Positions 9,208-22,608 of a DNA stretch of 64,000 nt are shown here, piece after piece. Where the stretch lies: positions 2,046,001-2,110,000 of the forward strand of contig CAVNZM010000016.1 in NCBI GenBank assembly GCA_963693365.1, in the 5' to 3' direction. Below the pieces are notes generated by a model. It searched no databases. It was not told the DNA's origin and was given only the letters and a program-made list of their open reading frames with translations. How positions within the stretch are numbered: the stretch's first letter is position 1; each line of letters opens with the position of its first letter. This DNA is from Amoebidium appalachense (lineage: Eukaryota > Ichthyosporea). The position numbers were made by a program, and so were the translations under genes.

Positions 9208-10593
9208 GGAGCCGGGGGGGGGGGGGATGGGGGGTGGGATAGGCCTAGGTGCATGCATGCGTGCAGGTGCCTTCCCGTGGTGTGTGTGTGTGTGGGGGGG
9301 GGGGATAAGCCGAGGTGCATGCATGCGTGCAGGTGTGTGATGGCTTCAATGTGTGGGTGATGGTGGTGTAGGTGGTTGGGTAATTGGGTGGTTGGTTGTG
9401 TGTGTGTGGGGGGGGGGGGGGGGGGGGTTACCTGGCTGGAAATCCCACTCTCCCCCTTCTCCCTCTCCTCTCCACTCTCCCCCTTCTCCCTCTCCAACCC
9501 CCTCTTCCCCTTCTCCCTCTCCTCTCCACTCTCCCCCTTCTCCCTCTCCTCTCCGCTCTCCCCCTTCTCCCTCTCCAACCCACTCTCCCCCTTCTCCCTC
9601 TCCTCTCCACTCTCCCCCTTCTCCCTCTCCAACCCCCTCTTCCCCTTCTCCCTCTCCTCTCCACTCTCCCCCTTCTCCCTCTCCCCTCTCCGCTCTCCCC
9701 CTTCTCCCTCTCCAACCCACTCTCCCCCTTCTCCCTCTCCTCTCCACTCTCCCCCTTCTCCCTCTCCAACCCCCTCTTCCCCTTCTCCCTCTCCTCTCCA
9801 CTCTCCCCCTTCTCCCTCTCCCTCTCCACTCTCCCCCTTCTCCCTCTCCTCTCCACTCTCCCCCTTCTCCCTCTCCAACCCCCTCTTCCCCTTCTCCCTC
9901 TCCTCTCCACTCTCCCCCTTCTCCCTCTCCAACCCCCTCTTCCCCCTCTCCTTCATCATCACTCTTGTGGACCTCCACTTTTGCCCGCTTTTTCGGGTGG
10001 TTAATCGTCGGGGCCGGCAGTTTGACAGCAGGTCTGTCTGGAGGGCTGCGTGCAGCCCCATCCCACCACACTTCCCATCCGAGCCTTTTGAATATCCAAA
10101 AAATTTGTTTCTCCCCCGGCAAAGAACCCGATACTTCAGGTATGTGACTTAAGTCGTGGCTGCCACTGAAAGTGGAAAGTCGACTGAGCATCGCCGCCAA
10201 ACCATCCGAGTTTCCATGATAGCTGCCAAGATCGTAAACTCTCCATTGAGGGCCACCCCATTTCAGAATCCAAGCAATAGTCGTATTGATACCCTTGTTG
10301 TTTTCGAGTTGTTGCAACTGATATTTGTTCCTGTGATACAGACGCCCGTCGTTGAGTTCAAACAAGAAGACCGAAACATGATCTGAATCGTTGGGTTTCA
10401 CAGCGTGTAATATTGGTGCCGTCTTCTTTCTTTGATAACGATTAAAACCCTGTCGTGTGAATAGCTCTTCACCCGTAAAAATGATTGTAGGATCAGTATG
10501 TTTCGAGAATATGAATGTTGGTGGGTTTGCTTGTATGCTACTCTGGAACGCATCATTGATGAGCGCCAGAAACTGTTCGTTGGTAGCAGCCAT
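5625..10593 (-). CDS. JmjN/JmjC-domain protein (putative histone lysine demethylase), 7 exons
   Basis: Exons read 5'->3' on the minus strand: 10593-9432, 8473-8139, 8077-7955, 7142-7027, 6823-6619, 6358-6155, 5729-5625. All have GT/AG ends and matching phases; total 2250 nt, 749 aa. Exon 1 encodes an unknown globular region (about residues 1-215) followed by a Glu/Gly/Arg-rich repeat. Exon 2 has a JmjN-like stretch ([10 protein letters not shown]). Exon 3 has EEEFWRLL...YGTDL, typical before JmjC. Exons 4-6 form Jmj[10 protein letters not shown]589-T-E591 in VLHTED, and H682 in LPGAYHFGY followed by [12 protein letters not shown], so the iron ligands are present. JmjC enzymes are Fe(II)/2-oxoglutarate oxygenases acting on chromatin. 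The exon 6 donor is uncertain: GTACC plus poly-C at 6120 fits the local intron style, but would need one base fewer in a C9 run. The last exon is a short coiled coil. Confidence 0.75.
5961..6117. repeat. (GT)n then composite T-tract/G-tract in JmjC intron 6
   Basis: (GT)n at about 5966-6018, T-rich sequence, then about 37 T directly followed by 12 G ending at the GTAC donor-like sequence. On the sense (minus) strand the intron therefore begins GTACC, poly-C, poly-A. Confidence 0.9.
6544..6613. repeat. T-rich tract ending in G run, JmjC intron 5
   Basis: TTTTATTG-type runs then a long T homopolymer and GGTGGGGGG immediately left of the exon boundary. Sense strand: GTAGG, C run, A run. To its left, about 6430-6495, are three copies of a GTTCTTCACGTCTGTGTCTA block. 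Confidence 0.8.
6990..7022. repeat. Composite T16/G17 tract, start of JmjC intron 4
   Basis: About 16 T then 17 G then the donor complement. On the sense strand the intron starts GTATGC, then C and A homopolymers. Confidence 0.9.
7225..7930. repeat. 46-bp minisatellite in JmjC intron 3
   Basis: Tandem units containing ATCCCTACACAACATACACT, CTCCGCACAAAC and (ACGC)n. The period is 46 bp in the left part (ATCCC at 7288, 7334, 7380); a shorter ATGCACAACATACACTCT variant takes over from about 7715. More than 12 units. The long Thr/His-rich open frames are by-products of the repeat. Confidence 0.9.
8485..9345. repeat. (TG)n-containing minisatellite in JmjC intron 1
   Basis: About twelve units of TCATGCATGCGTGCAGGTGC, CTTCCCGTGG and a variable (TG)n, punctuated by poly-G blocks at 8508, 8960, 9215 and 9293. 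It lies wholly inside intron 1 of the JmjC gene. Long Cys-Val frames here are spurious. Confidence 0.9.
9432..9955 (-). repeat. Coding VNTR, Glu/Gly-rich tail of JmjC exon 1
   Basis: Roughly 25-27-bp imperfect units (sense GAGAGTGGAGAGGAGAGGGA-like, plus strand CTCTCCCCCTTCTCCCTCTC). In the exon 1 frame they encode alternating [11 protein letters not shown] and GVGEGEGGE blocks. The array ends exactly at the exon 1 donor. Length variation would alter an acidic linker before the JmjN/JmjC part. Confidence 0.8.
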
Positions 10594-10687
10594 GTTGTTT
10601 GTGTGTATTTTGTGTTTGATTGTGAGCTTTTTTTCGTCTGCGAGCGCGCTTGCTATGTGCTTGTGCCACTGCTGCGCTCGCGCTCGG

Positions 10688-10689
<2 letters not shown>

Positions 10690-10742
<53 letters not shown>
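10690..10742 (+). repeat. (TG)n microsatellite
   Basis: About 53 bp of TG flanked by two copies of a GTGCTTGTGCCACTGCTGCG block, about 100 bp upstream of the JmjC start. Confidence 0.9.
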
Positions 10743-10744
<2 letters not shown>

Positions 10745-11962
10745 CTGCCTGTGTGCTTGTGCCACTGCTGCGCTCGCGTCTAGTCTACAATGTGTGTGTT
10801 TAAAATGTGTCGGGAAAAACGTGAAGGAAATTCTACGTGTCTGTATTCAAAGAAGAAAAGGCAGCTAAAAGCGCGACGTGCACAGACTAACAGGTCTGTG
10901 TTCTCGTTCTTTGTTTTGACTCTGGCCTGCTTGCAACGTAAACAGTTTCAGCGCCGGGGTGCAAGTGACACGAACTGAAGTGGCGCGCTTCAATCATGTC
11001 ATTGAAATGATAGCTGACCAATCAATAGTTTGTCCTGTTTGCCCAATTGCAAAATGGAATGTGTATTGGGCAATACTCGGCGCGCGTACGTGATAACTGG
11101 CCAATCAGTAAGATCGTTTCACCGACCCGGCTGCCCCTCTGCGTAGCCAAATTTGTGGCTAATTAAGTGTTATAACTTAGCAATAAAAATAATATACCCA
11201 AAATGATTAATTTATATTTATTATGCAAATATTTGCTTAGAAATTTGTGTGGAAAGCGTTTTCTGAAACCAGTCTACGAAAAGCCTTTAGGATTTGCAAC
11301 ATCGTATCAAATTGGCTAATCAGATCATGCCATGGCCGACACGCGTTTGCCCTTAGTACCAGTGCCCGATAGCCCCTATCCAACAATCACTGAATGATTC
11401 GCGTGCATTTGGGAATATTCGCGCCCGTGATAACTGGCTTATCAACTCGGCTGCTAATTATAGTATTACCGCCCTTGCTCCCCAGGACCCTTCCGCGAAG
11501 CAATATATATCGCTAATATGTACCAATAAATACCAAAAGCACCAAAATAAATTGATTATACACTTTCTTAATACAAAAATTATGTGTGGAAAGCGTTTTG
11601 TGAATCCGGCATCTGAAGAGCCGATGGGGCACTTGGCCAATCAGATTATGACATGCGCTGCCTGGAGTGCCAGTGCCCTATCACGTGGATCCAACTGTTA
11701 TACACCAATCAGAGCACGGAGAAGTCCGCGAATGAGATGGCCAATCAGATTATGAAATTCGCTGCCTGGAGTGCCAGTGCCCTATCACTGACGTGGATCC
11801 AACTGTTATACACCAATCAGAGCACAAAGAAGTCCGCGAATGAGATGACCATTGGACAATCAGATTATGAAATTCGCTGCCTGGAGTGCCAGTGCCCGAT
11901 CACTGACGTGGATCCAACAATCAGAGCACCAAGAAGTCCGCGAATGAGATGCTATTGGATAT

Positions 11963-12017
<55 letters not shown>

Positions 12018-12050
12018 GTGTGTGCGTGTGTGTGTGCGTGTGTGTGTGAG

Positions 12051-12290
12051 CTGTGTGTGCAAAAAGAGGGGAAATAAGCGCTGCATACAAAAGCCCCGAA
12101 GTGGAGTATACGACAAACCCAGCGCCCAAGCTTCATACCCAAAGTGGATACAATAAAAAGACAGTTGCTGTGTGTGCAAAGCTGTGTGTGCAAAAAGAGG
12201 GGAAATAAGCGCTGCATACAAAAGCCCCGAAGTGGAGTATACGACAAACCCAGCGCCAGCGCTTCATACCCAAAGTGGATACAATATTTT
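12051..12290 (+). repeat. 131-bp direct duplication
   Basis: CTGTGTGTGCAAAAAGAGGG begins at 12051 and again at 12182; the copies continue through AAGCCCCGAAGTGGAGTATA and CATACCCAAAGTGGATACAA. They differ mainly by a short insertion, so the duplication is recent. Confidence 0.85.
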
Positions 12291-12688
12291 ACATCTCATG
12301 CACTACAAGGCTTGGCAAAGCTTGGTCCTCGGTCCTCAGTCCTCAATGGATCCCCTTATAAGAACATTTTGCTTCTAAAAATCATCGGTGATGGCCTTTT
12401 TGATCAGTTCACAGCCGCGTTTGCACATGAATGAATTTTGCTTTATTTTGGCTTTGTGTAAGAGGTTTTTTTCAGTTCACGGTGTGTTTGCACGCGATAG
12501 AATTTTCGTTTGCTTTGCTTTTTGTAAATAATTCAGTGACGACTTTTTTTGTTCGTATCTCTATTTCAGTGACGACTTTTTTTTGTTCGTATCTTTTTTT
12601 TTTTGGGAAGAAGTGTCTGACTCTGACCTCCACGTTTTTCTAGGTAGTCTTTTCTATTTCACATTCCCCTCTTTTGAATTTGTGAACC

Positions 12689-14123
12689 ATGGATAGCGCC
12701 TCGCAAATGGTCGGGCAAAGCACAAACCCCGCCGACCCCACCGACCCCAAAAAGGGCACCCCCACAAACCCCGCCGACCCCACCGACCCCAAAAAGGGCA
12801 CCCCCACCGACCCCACCGACCCCACCGACAAAAAGGGCACCCCCGCCGACCCCGCCGACCCCACCGACAAAAAGGGCACCCCCGCCGACCCCGCTGACCC
12901 CACCGACAAAAAGGGCACCCCCCCGCCGACCCCGCCGACCCCACCGACAAAAAGGGCACCCCCGCCGACCCCACCGACCCCACCGACAAAAAGGGCACCC
13001 CCGCCGACCCCGCCGACCCCACCGACAAAAAGGGCACCCCCGCCGACCCCGCCGACCCCACCGACAAAAAGGGCACCCCCGCCGACCCCACCGACAAGGA
13101 CGTTTCTTCGGCTCCCATCGACCATAGACTTATGGAAGCACTACAGGCAGAAATGACATTGCAACTTAGTCAGGCTTTAGCCTCACTTGGCGTGACATCT
13201 GTGCCTGCTACACCCACCACCGCCGCCACCACCACCTTACTCGAATACAAAGAGAAATATGAAAATGCGGAGAAAGCGTTGCAAACGGTGAAAGATGAAA
13301 ACAAACGGTTGACAGAAACGATTAGAGAGGTCAAAGAAGCAGCAGTCAAAGATAAATATACTGCTTCTGCAACGAACAACCTGTTGGCTGAGAGGGTTCA
13401 GGAACTCGAAGCTCGGCTCATTAGTGAGACGGCCGAAAAGTTATCCTTGCAGGATGAGGTGGCCTGGCAGAAGGAGGAAAATGCAAAAGTCGAGTCAGAG
13501 ATGGCAGACCTGCAGAAAACCTATCGAAAGACAGTCAAGGAGAGCACACAAAAACTGCTTTTGGGCCTGAAACGCTCCCCCCATACATCCGACGTGGAGA
13601 TACTCCCTCCCCCCCCCCTCTAGCGCTACCCAATCCGGTCGTTCATCCGTTGCCCGCCCCCACCAACGTCCTATTCAGAGTGCCCCCGCTCGCATAGACC
13701 CCATGATGTCCAATCCCCACACACAAACATCCGACGTCGAGGAGATACTCCCCCCCCCCCCCTCTAGCGCTACCCAATCCGGTCGTTCATCCGTTGCCCG
13801 CCCCCACCAACGTCCTATTCAGAGTGCCCCCGCTCGCACAGACCCCATGATGTCCAGTCCCCACACAAAAACCGGGCTCGGGCTGAAGAGGGGGGCGGAT
13901 TCAGGTGGGAATGTGCCCAAACGGTTCCGGGGGCGGAGAGAGAGAAAGGCCCAAGGAATCAATAGATAAGATTCTCGACGAAGCAGCCAGAGAGGAGGAT
14001 GAGAAGAAGCGGAAAGAAAGCAGTCGTGCAGGGCAGGGCAAGAAAGAAAGACCATCGGGCAAGAAAACGGTGCTCCGCACACGGAGGCCTGTGACTTCCA
14101 GTGACGATGACCATTCGGTCTGA
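12689..14123 (+). CDS. Pro/Asp/Lys repeat plus coiled-coil protein, frame broken at homopolymers
   Basis: ATG at 12689. The first part is a repeat of about 13 residues (DPADPTDKKGTP-like, about ten units, 39-bp DNA period). At 12918-12924 one unit has C7 instead of C5, shifting the frame by two; in the corrected frame the repeat runs directly into a coiled coil (EALQAEMTL..., about 13132-13560) with heptads rich in Glu, Lys and Leu. A 155-bp direct repeat (13570-13860) with SSATQSGRSS follows, with another frame break at a C10 run (about 13609) and a third near a G5 run (about 13930). The end is very basic/acidic (AAREEDEKKRK..., stop at 14123). All three breaks are at homopolymers, so an intact gene with assembly errors is as likely as a pseudogene. 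Function unknown; a scaffold-like protein is possible. Confidence 0.5.
13570..13870 (+). repeat. 155-bp direct repeat inside the coiled-coil gene
   Basis: CATCCGACGT, a poly-C run, TCTAGCGCTACCCAATCCGG and CATGATGTCCA(A/G)TCCCCACA occur twice in tandem. The C-run lengths differ between copies, which shifts the reading frame in one of them. Confidence 0.8.
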
Positions 14124-14149
14124 AAGACTTTGTGTGTGTTTTTTTTGTT

Positions 14150-14175
14150 TTGTTTTTTTTTTGTTTTTTTTTTGT

Positions 14176-14207
<32 letters not shown>

Positions 14208-14303
14208 CTTCGACTATGTTACATGGCAGAGCCTAAGACGTTGGAGTGATGCCGTGTGAAATGTGGAAAAATATAGACTTGGCTATGAAACACGGAAAGC
14301 ATT

Positions 14304-14341
<38 letters not shown>

Positions 14342-14560
14342 GGGGGGGGGGGGGGCTTCGACTATGTTACATGGCAGAGCCTAGGACGTGGGAGTGATGC
14401 CGTGTGAAATCTGGAAAAATATAGACTTGAAAGCATTGTTTTTTTTTTTGGTTTTTGTTTTTGTTTTTTTTTGTTTTTTTTTGGGGGGGGGGGGGGGGGG
14501 GCTTCGACTATGTTACATGGCAGAGCCTACGGTTTCTGTATAATGTATAGGTAGAAGTTT
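14150..14560 (+). repeat. Three-copy repeat with composite T/G homopolymers
   Basis: Each copy has a T-rich run, a G run (about 16-37 nt), then GCTTCGACTATGTTACATGG and CAGAGCCTA. The first two continue with GTGATGCCGTGTGAAAT and AAAAATATAGACTTG. Spacing is about 145-150 bp. No gene seen. Confidence 0.85.
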
Positions 14561-14639
14561 TGGGATTTCTTTTTACAATCGGTTGGAGATGGATTTTATA
14601 AAAAGAAATCCAGTGTTATCTGAATCTGTGCTTACCCCA

Positions 14640-15985
14640 CATGCTTGTATACACAGACGTGATGCACGTCTAAGTCCTTCACACACTCAAAGAGTCCCAC
14701 CACCCACATGCACTAGCACTATTTCTCTCTTCCTGCTCTGTATCCCCCCTCCCCCCTTCATGCATGCACGTCTAAGTCCTTCAATCCCCATGCCATGCAC
14801 ACACTCAAAGAGTCCCCCACCACCCACATGCACTAGCACCATTTCTCTCTTCCTGCTCTATATCCCCCCCCACCCCCCCCCCCCTCCCCTTCCCCCTTCA
14901 TGCATGCACGTCTAAGTCCTTCAATCCCATGCCATGCACACACTCAAAGAGTCCCCCACCACCCACATGCACTAGCACCATTTCTCTCTTCCTGCTCTAT
15001 ATCCCCCCCCCCCCCCCCCCCCCCCCCCCTCCCCTCCCCCCTTCATGCATGCACGTCTAAGTCCTTCAATCCCCATGCCATGCACACACTCAAAGAGTCC
15101 CCCACCACCCACATGCACTAGCACCATTTCTCTCTTCCTGCTCTATATCCCCCCCCCCCACCCCCCCCCCCCCCTTCCCCCTTCATGCATGCACGTCTAA
15201 GTCCTTCAATCCCCATGCCATGCACACACTCAAAGAGTCCCCCACCACCCACATGCACTAGCACCATTTCTCTCTTCCTGCTCTATATCCCCCCCCCCCA
15301 CCCCCCCTCCTCCCCTCCCCCCTTCATGCATGCACGTCTAAGTCCTTCAATCCCCATGCCATGCACACATTCAAAGAGTCCCCCACCACCCACATGCACT
15401 AGCACCATTTCTCTCTTCCTGCTCTATATCCCCCCCCCCCTCCCCTCCCCCCTTCATGCATGCACGTCTAAGTCCTTCAATCCCCATGCCATGCATGCAT
15501 TCAAAGAGTCCCCCACCACCCACATGCACTAGCACCATTTCTCTCTTCCTGCTCTATATCCCCCCCCCCCCTCCCCTCCCCCCCTTCATGCATGCACGTC
15601 TAAGTCCTTCAATCCCCATGCCATGCATGCATTCAAAGAGTCCCCCACCACCCACATGCACTAGCACCATTTCTCTCTTCCTGCTCTATATCCCCCCCCC
15701 CCACCCCCCCCTCCCCTCCCCCCTTCATGCATGCACGTCTAAGTCCTTCAATCCCCATGCCATGCATGCATTCAAAGAGTCCCCCACCACCCACATGCAC
15801 TAGCACCATTTCTCTCTTCCTGCTCTATATCCCCCCCCCCCACCCCCCCCCCCTCCCCTCCCCCCTTCATGCATGCACGTCTAAGTCCTTCAATCCCCAT
15901 GCCATGCATGCATTCAAAGAGTCCCCCACCACCCACATGCACTAGCACCATTTCTCTCTTCCTGCTCTGTATTCCCTGCATGCAC
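14640..15985 (+). repeat. Minisatellite, about 140-bp unit, ten copies
   Basis: Units contain TTCATGCATGCACGTCTAAG, TCCTTCAATCCCCATGCCAT, CAAAGAGTCCCCCACCACCC and CTCTTCCTGCTCTATATCCC followed by a variable C-rich run. About ten copies, differing mostly in the C run and in ACACACTCA versus GCATTCA. The Ser/Pro/His open frames are repeat artefacts. Confidence 0.9.
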
Positions 15986-16124
15986 TAGCAGTGTTACTCG
16001 TTCATCCCAGCCCGGGCCAATGGTATGCAAAGTAACTGTATCGGCCGTGCAGCGCTGTCGTTGTGTGTTTATTTTCGTGTTTTCGGGTCGGTGCACGTGT
16101 GGTGTGGAGTACCATGTTTATTGC

Positions 16125-16345
16125 TTTTTGTATCAGCGCTGGCGTGTACTCCACTTTTGTATCAGCGCTGGCGCTGTGATTGTCGTGTACTCCACTTTTG
16201 TATCAGCGCTGGCGGTACTCCACTTTTGTATCAGCGCTGGCGTGTACTCCACTTTTGTATCAGCGCTGGCGCTGTGATTGTCGTGTACTCCACTTTTGTA
16301 TCAGCGCTGGCGCTGTGATTGTCGTGTACTCCACTTTTGTAGCGC
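16125..16345 (+). repeat. Short tandem repeat with AGCGCT core
   Basis: Six copies of TTTTGTATCAGCGCTGGCG-like units, some with CTGTGATTGTCG inserted, joined by GTACTCCAC. The array lies just 3' of the gene that ends at 16361, so it may be in that gene's 3' UTR. Confidence 0.85.
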
Positions 16346-16360
16346 GGTGTGTTAATTGAA

Positions 16361-16681
16361 TTAAAAGTCCGAGTGACTTGTTTGTCTCAGAGTGGTGTCG
16401 TACTCCGCAGCACCCGTCTTCTTATTGAAATAGTATATGACTGCATACACCAATGGTGTAACCAATAAACATGTGAGGACAATAGCAGCGCTGACGTACA
16501 CCAGATACATTTTGTTCACTTTCTCTCTAGCATTCGGTTCGGACTTCATTAAATTGTACCAGTGTATATTTGCAACGACACTGCATATAGATATCACATA
16601 AAGAATGCCTGTGGTGACCGTGCTGTCGAACATGTACGTGTACCTCACAAAACTTTCAGTATCCGACGTGTTACACCCCAA
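16361..16681 (-). CDS. Putative N-myristoylated two-pass membrane protein
   Basis: ATG at 16681, 106 aa. The N-terminus MGCNTSDT fits the N-myristoylation pattern M-G-x-x-x-(S/T) with a palmitoylatable Cys3. Two hydrophobic segments follow: about residues 19-40 (TVTTGILYVISICSVVAN) and about 58-88 (YLVYVSAAIVLTCLLVTPLV), separated by a charged loop (KSEPNAREKVNK). The tail is polar. No family recognised. Its start is 256 bp from the start of the plus-strand gene at 16938, so the two share a divergent promoter. A small single-exon membrane protein is the most I can claim. Confidence 0.5.
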   Translation of the reverse strand: MGCNTSDTESFVRYTYMFDSTVTTGILYVISICSVVANIHWYNLMKSEPNAREKVNKMYLVYVSAAIVLTCLLVTPLVYAVIYYFNKKTGAAEYDTTLRQTSHSDF

Positions 16682-16937
16682 AAGTGACCTCTCTGAGATC
16701 TTGCCTGTGGTACAAACTCTTGATGCCGTGTTGCTCTTGTGTTTTACCAGTACCCCTCTCTCCAGATGCCGAATTTAGATTGGAATTCGTGAATACACCC
16801 ATGTGATTGGTCAGTGGTTTGGCACCAAGAGATTGATTGATATGCCATCAACCAGTCAACAAAAAGTACTCGCTTTTACTTTTTGTCTCGCTTCACCCCA
16901 ATCCAAGAACAATGCACACCAAAACAAAACACTAGAA
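16682..16937. promoter_or_regulatory. Short divergent promoter with inverted CCAAT box
   Basis: The interval between two divergent starts contains TGATTGGTCA at 16804-16813. This is the reverse complement of the TGACCAATCA found at 11015-11024 in the JmjC promoter region. Confidence 0.4.
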
Positions 16938-17420
16938 ATGGGAGACGCACTTTTGCGCCCCGATTCGGTTGACCCCGAACGATGCCCTGCATTTGCACCC
17001 TCAAAAAAAGCCCAGTGCAAAAACAAAAAGAAAACATGCCCACACCACAAGGACGGCTTCAAGCCCTGGGTATGCTTTGCCCCTGCCACCGGTGTCCTCC
17101 TCTACAGCGACAACACCATCAACATCCTCCACCCCCACAAGGCCGGGGACTATGCTCATGCAAACCTCCTGCTGGACGACCTCCTGGCCGCCTTTACAGT
17201 CGCAGAAATGCAGCGCCCTCGCACCGAGCGCACCGGGGTACCCGCGCTGACTGTGTCCACTCCGGATCCACCCATGGGTGCACCACAGCCACCGGTTGCA
17301 GCTGCAGCGGTGGGTGTGGGCAGGGAAAATGGGTACTGCCAGGGCAAAACCAAGGCTGGCAATCCCTGCAAAAACAGGGTGAAATCTACGACCCATTGCC
17401 ATAAGCACAAGCCCAAATAA
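16938..17420 (+). CDS. Twin Cys/His-motif protein (DUF5763-like zinc-binding motif)
   Basis: I take the ATG at 16938 (MGDALLRPDS), giving 160 aa; upstream in-frame sequence lacks a better context. The C-terminus CQGKTKAGNPCKNRV...HCHKHK has the C-x-G-x-T-x-x-G-x-x-C...C-x-x-H form of short zinc-binding motifs (DUF5763-like) common in giant-virus and plant-pathogen proteins. A second, diverged copy sits near the N-terminus (CPAFAPSKKAQCKNKKKTCPHH). Between them is a region with an LLYSDNTINILHPHKAGDY stretch, then a Pro/Ala-rich linker. The TAA stop overlaps AATAAA, a polyadenylation signal. Single exon. Role unknown; nucleic-acid binding is a guess. Confidence 0.55.
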   Translation: MGDALLRPDSVDPERCPAFAPSKKAQCKNKKKTCPHHKDGFKPWVCFAPATGVLLYSDNTINILHPHKAGDYAHANLLLDDLLAAFTVAEMQRPRTERTGVPALTVSTPDPPMGAPQPPVAAAAVGVGRENGYCQGKTKAGNPCKNRVKSTTHCHKHKPK

Positions 17421-17479
17421 AAAAACCACCCACACACCCCCACGTGCCAACATACACTATCCTCCCCGTGAGTGGCATG

Positions 17480-17855
17480 CCAGTCCCCCCAGCCCCCCAG
17501 CCCCCCTGCCCCCCTGCCCCCCTGCCCCCCTGCCCCCCTGCCCCCCTGCCTGCCGGAACCAGGCCCCCCAGTGGTGGCATTCCAACACGTGCATGCTAGA
17601 AGATCGTGCTACATGAACAAATGGTCTTAACTCAGCCATACATGGGGGATAGATAGTATCACACAACCATGGTTCCCCCACTCTCCCCAGCCTCCTGTGC
17701 ACGTGTGCCTCCCCTGCACGTGTGCCCCCCCTCCTGCCGGAACCACGGCCCCCAGTGGTGGCAGTGAGTGTCCCCCCTGCCTCCCCTGCACGTGTGCCCC
17801 CCCTGCCTCCCCTGCACGTGTGCCCCCCCTGCCTCCCCTGCCTCCCGGAACCACG
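17480..17855. repeat. C-rich tandem repeats
   Basis: CCCCCCTG units (17485-17551) and CTCCCCTGCACGTGTGCCCC units (about 17695-17845), with two copies of GCCGGAACCA-GGCCCCCAGTGGTGGCA. Gly-rich minus-strand frames over it are not convincing as genes. Confidence 0.75.
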
Positions 17856-17904
17856 CCCCGGCGCAGTGGCAGCTATTTTTAGATATAGAGATTCCATGGC
17901 CACA

Positions 17905-17994
17905 TGGCCAGATGGCCAGATCATTTTGCTCACCGTTTTATCCCGTTTTATCCACCTTTTTCCACACACTGAATTTGACCTGGCCATCTGGCCA
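17905..17994. repeat. Inverted repeat, 15-bp perfect arms
   Basis: TGGCCAGATGGCCAG (17905-17919) and its exact reverse complement CTGGCCATCTGGCCA (17980-17994) flank a 60-nt loop. Each arm is itself built from the tandem word GGCCAGAT/ATCTGGCC. Confidence 0.75.
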
Positions 17995-18002
17995 TCTGGG
18001 TA

Positions 18003-18916
18003 GAGACCGTTTTCTGTTCTGATATTGGAGAACTGTCTGATAGTGATAGCAAATGTCATTCGAAGAACAATCGGGAAACCCCGTGGTGTGACAACCAATC
18101 AGAATGAAGCAATAGCGCACCGAAGCTTTCGGCTCATCACATCACAGGTGAAAGGAGCAATTTATATGTCAATGAATGTAACTACAGCTCGCGATTTATC
18201 ATAAACCCTTTCTTATCATGCTATTTCTTTATACTGTATGTTTATTGTTTATGTACGTATATGCATATATATAAGTATATCGATATTTTCGAGGCGAACA
18301 GTGACGCTATGCCAGCGGGCCCGATTAAACTATTCTAGTGCATGACATTTACCCAATAACATTGCAACAAAATACTTTAAAATCTTAAAGGCCAGTCAAA
18401 GAGTGCACTCTTGATCAAGGACGTGCGCACCGTGTCACCGTGAGCGTGTCAGTTGTTTCGCATTTCGTCACTTTCGCGCGGGGCTGATGATCTTTTGAAT
18501 TTTTTTGAACGTTGAAATTTTTTTTTCTACTTACTACTGTTAGTTATCCCAAGGCTTTCAAGGAAGACCTCGTAAGAGACTTTCAAGCGGGACTTTGGGG
18601 TATACAATCAGGGGGTTTTTTTCCCCGGAGGAGGGTTGTGTAGCATCCCTCTACGGGCATCTGTTTCTCACAGTAGTTTCCCTTCACACGGTTGTCTAAG
18701 CAACGAGACATAGCTTGGGGCTCGCCAACAGTTTTTAAAGACAACCGGTCAGCCTAGCTATCGGCAACGTTTATTTATAAAAGCATTTCCCCGGAGTCAT
18801 GCATGTATAAGCTGGACTTTTGACGCTCGCCGTCTCATCATTTTTCCTTTGTTTTTGTGGGTGTGTCTTTTCCGTTTTGACACCTCGGGATAATCATCCC
18901 ACCGTTTCGCGTGGAA
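18003..18916. other. AT-richer intergenic region, probable promoter of the 18917 gene
   Basis: Contains CCAATCAGA at 18095-18103, an ATATATAAGTATAT stretch near 18265, and no convincing ORF. I see no RNA gene. Confidence 0.4.
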
Positions 18917-22210
<3,294 letters not shown>

Positions 22211-22568
22211 TTCGTTGGCCTATTTTTAGACACGTATGGATTGTGGGCCGTGTGCTCGCGTGCATGCAATGGGTGAGCGGGTGTTTCCGCGGCCAGTTTT
22301 GAGATGTTTTGCATGTTCTTCGGTTCTTTAGTGTTTGTTGTACTTGTATTGGGAATTGTTTCGTTCTTATCTGGTATGTTTGTTTGTTTGTTTGTTTGTT
22401 TGCCTGTTCTCTCTCTTCGTCAATGCTGTAAGACTATGTATGTTGTAGCAGTAGGATGAAACTGATGTCTAGAAATAGCCTCGAGACGTCATTGTTCTAT
22501 CCCTATTTCTAGCCCTTGCGTTTTACCCTCTCTACTGCTCTATCATTGCCTTTTCTTCGTTCCTTCCT

Positions 22569-22608
<40 letters not shown>

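Larger units (their letters stand above)
10594..12688. promoter_or_regulatory. Divergent promoter region with CCAAT-box cluster
   Basis: Between the starts of the JmjC gene (minus, 10593) and the coiled-coil gene (plus, 12689). CCAATCA(G/A) motifs lie at 11018, 11101, 11637, 11705, 11741 and 11813, with near matches (CAATCAGA, GCTAATCAGA) at 11315, 11857 and 11918. Those from 11630 to 11945 sit in three imperfect tandem copies of a roughly 100-bp block containing GAAGTCCGCGAATGAGATG. CCAAT is the NF-Y/CBF binding core. Also present: (GT)n at 10690-10742 and 11967-12048, and a 131-bp direct duplication from 12051. Confidence 0.5.

Noticed and set aside
9353-10152. Plus-strand Pro/Ser/Leu-rich ORFs of about 260 aa
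   Set aside because: They are the complement of the JmjC exon 1 repeat; the minus frame has a clear domain, matched splice phases and an ATG.
14640-15985. Long Ser/Pro/His-rich open frames
   Set aside because: They come from a tandem repeat with variable C runs; frames change between copies and no start context or splice signals support them.
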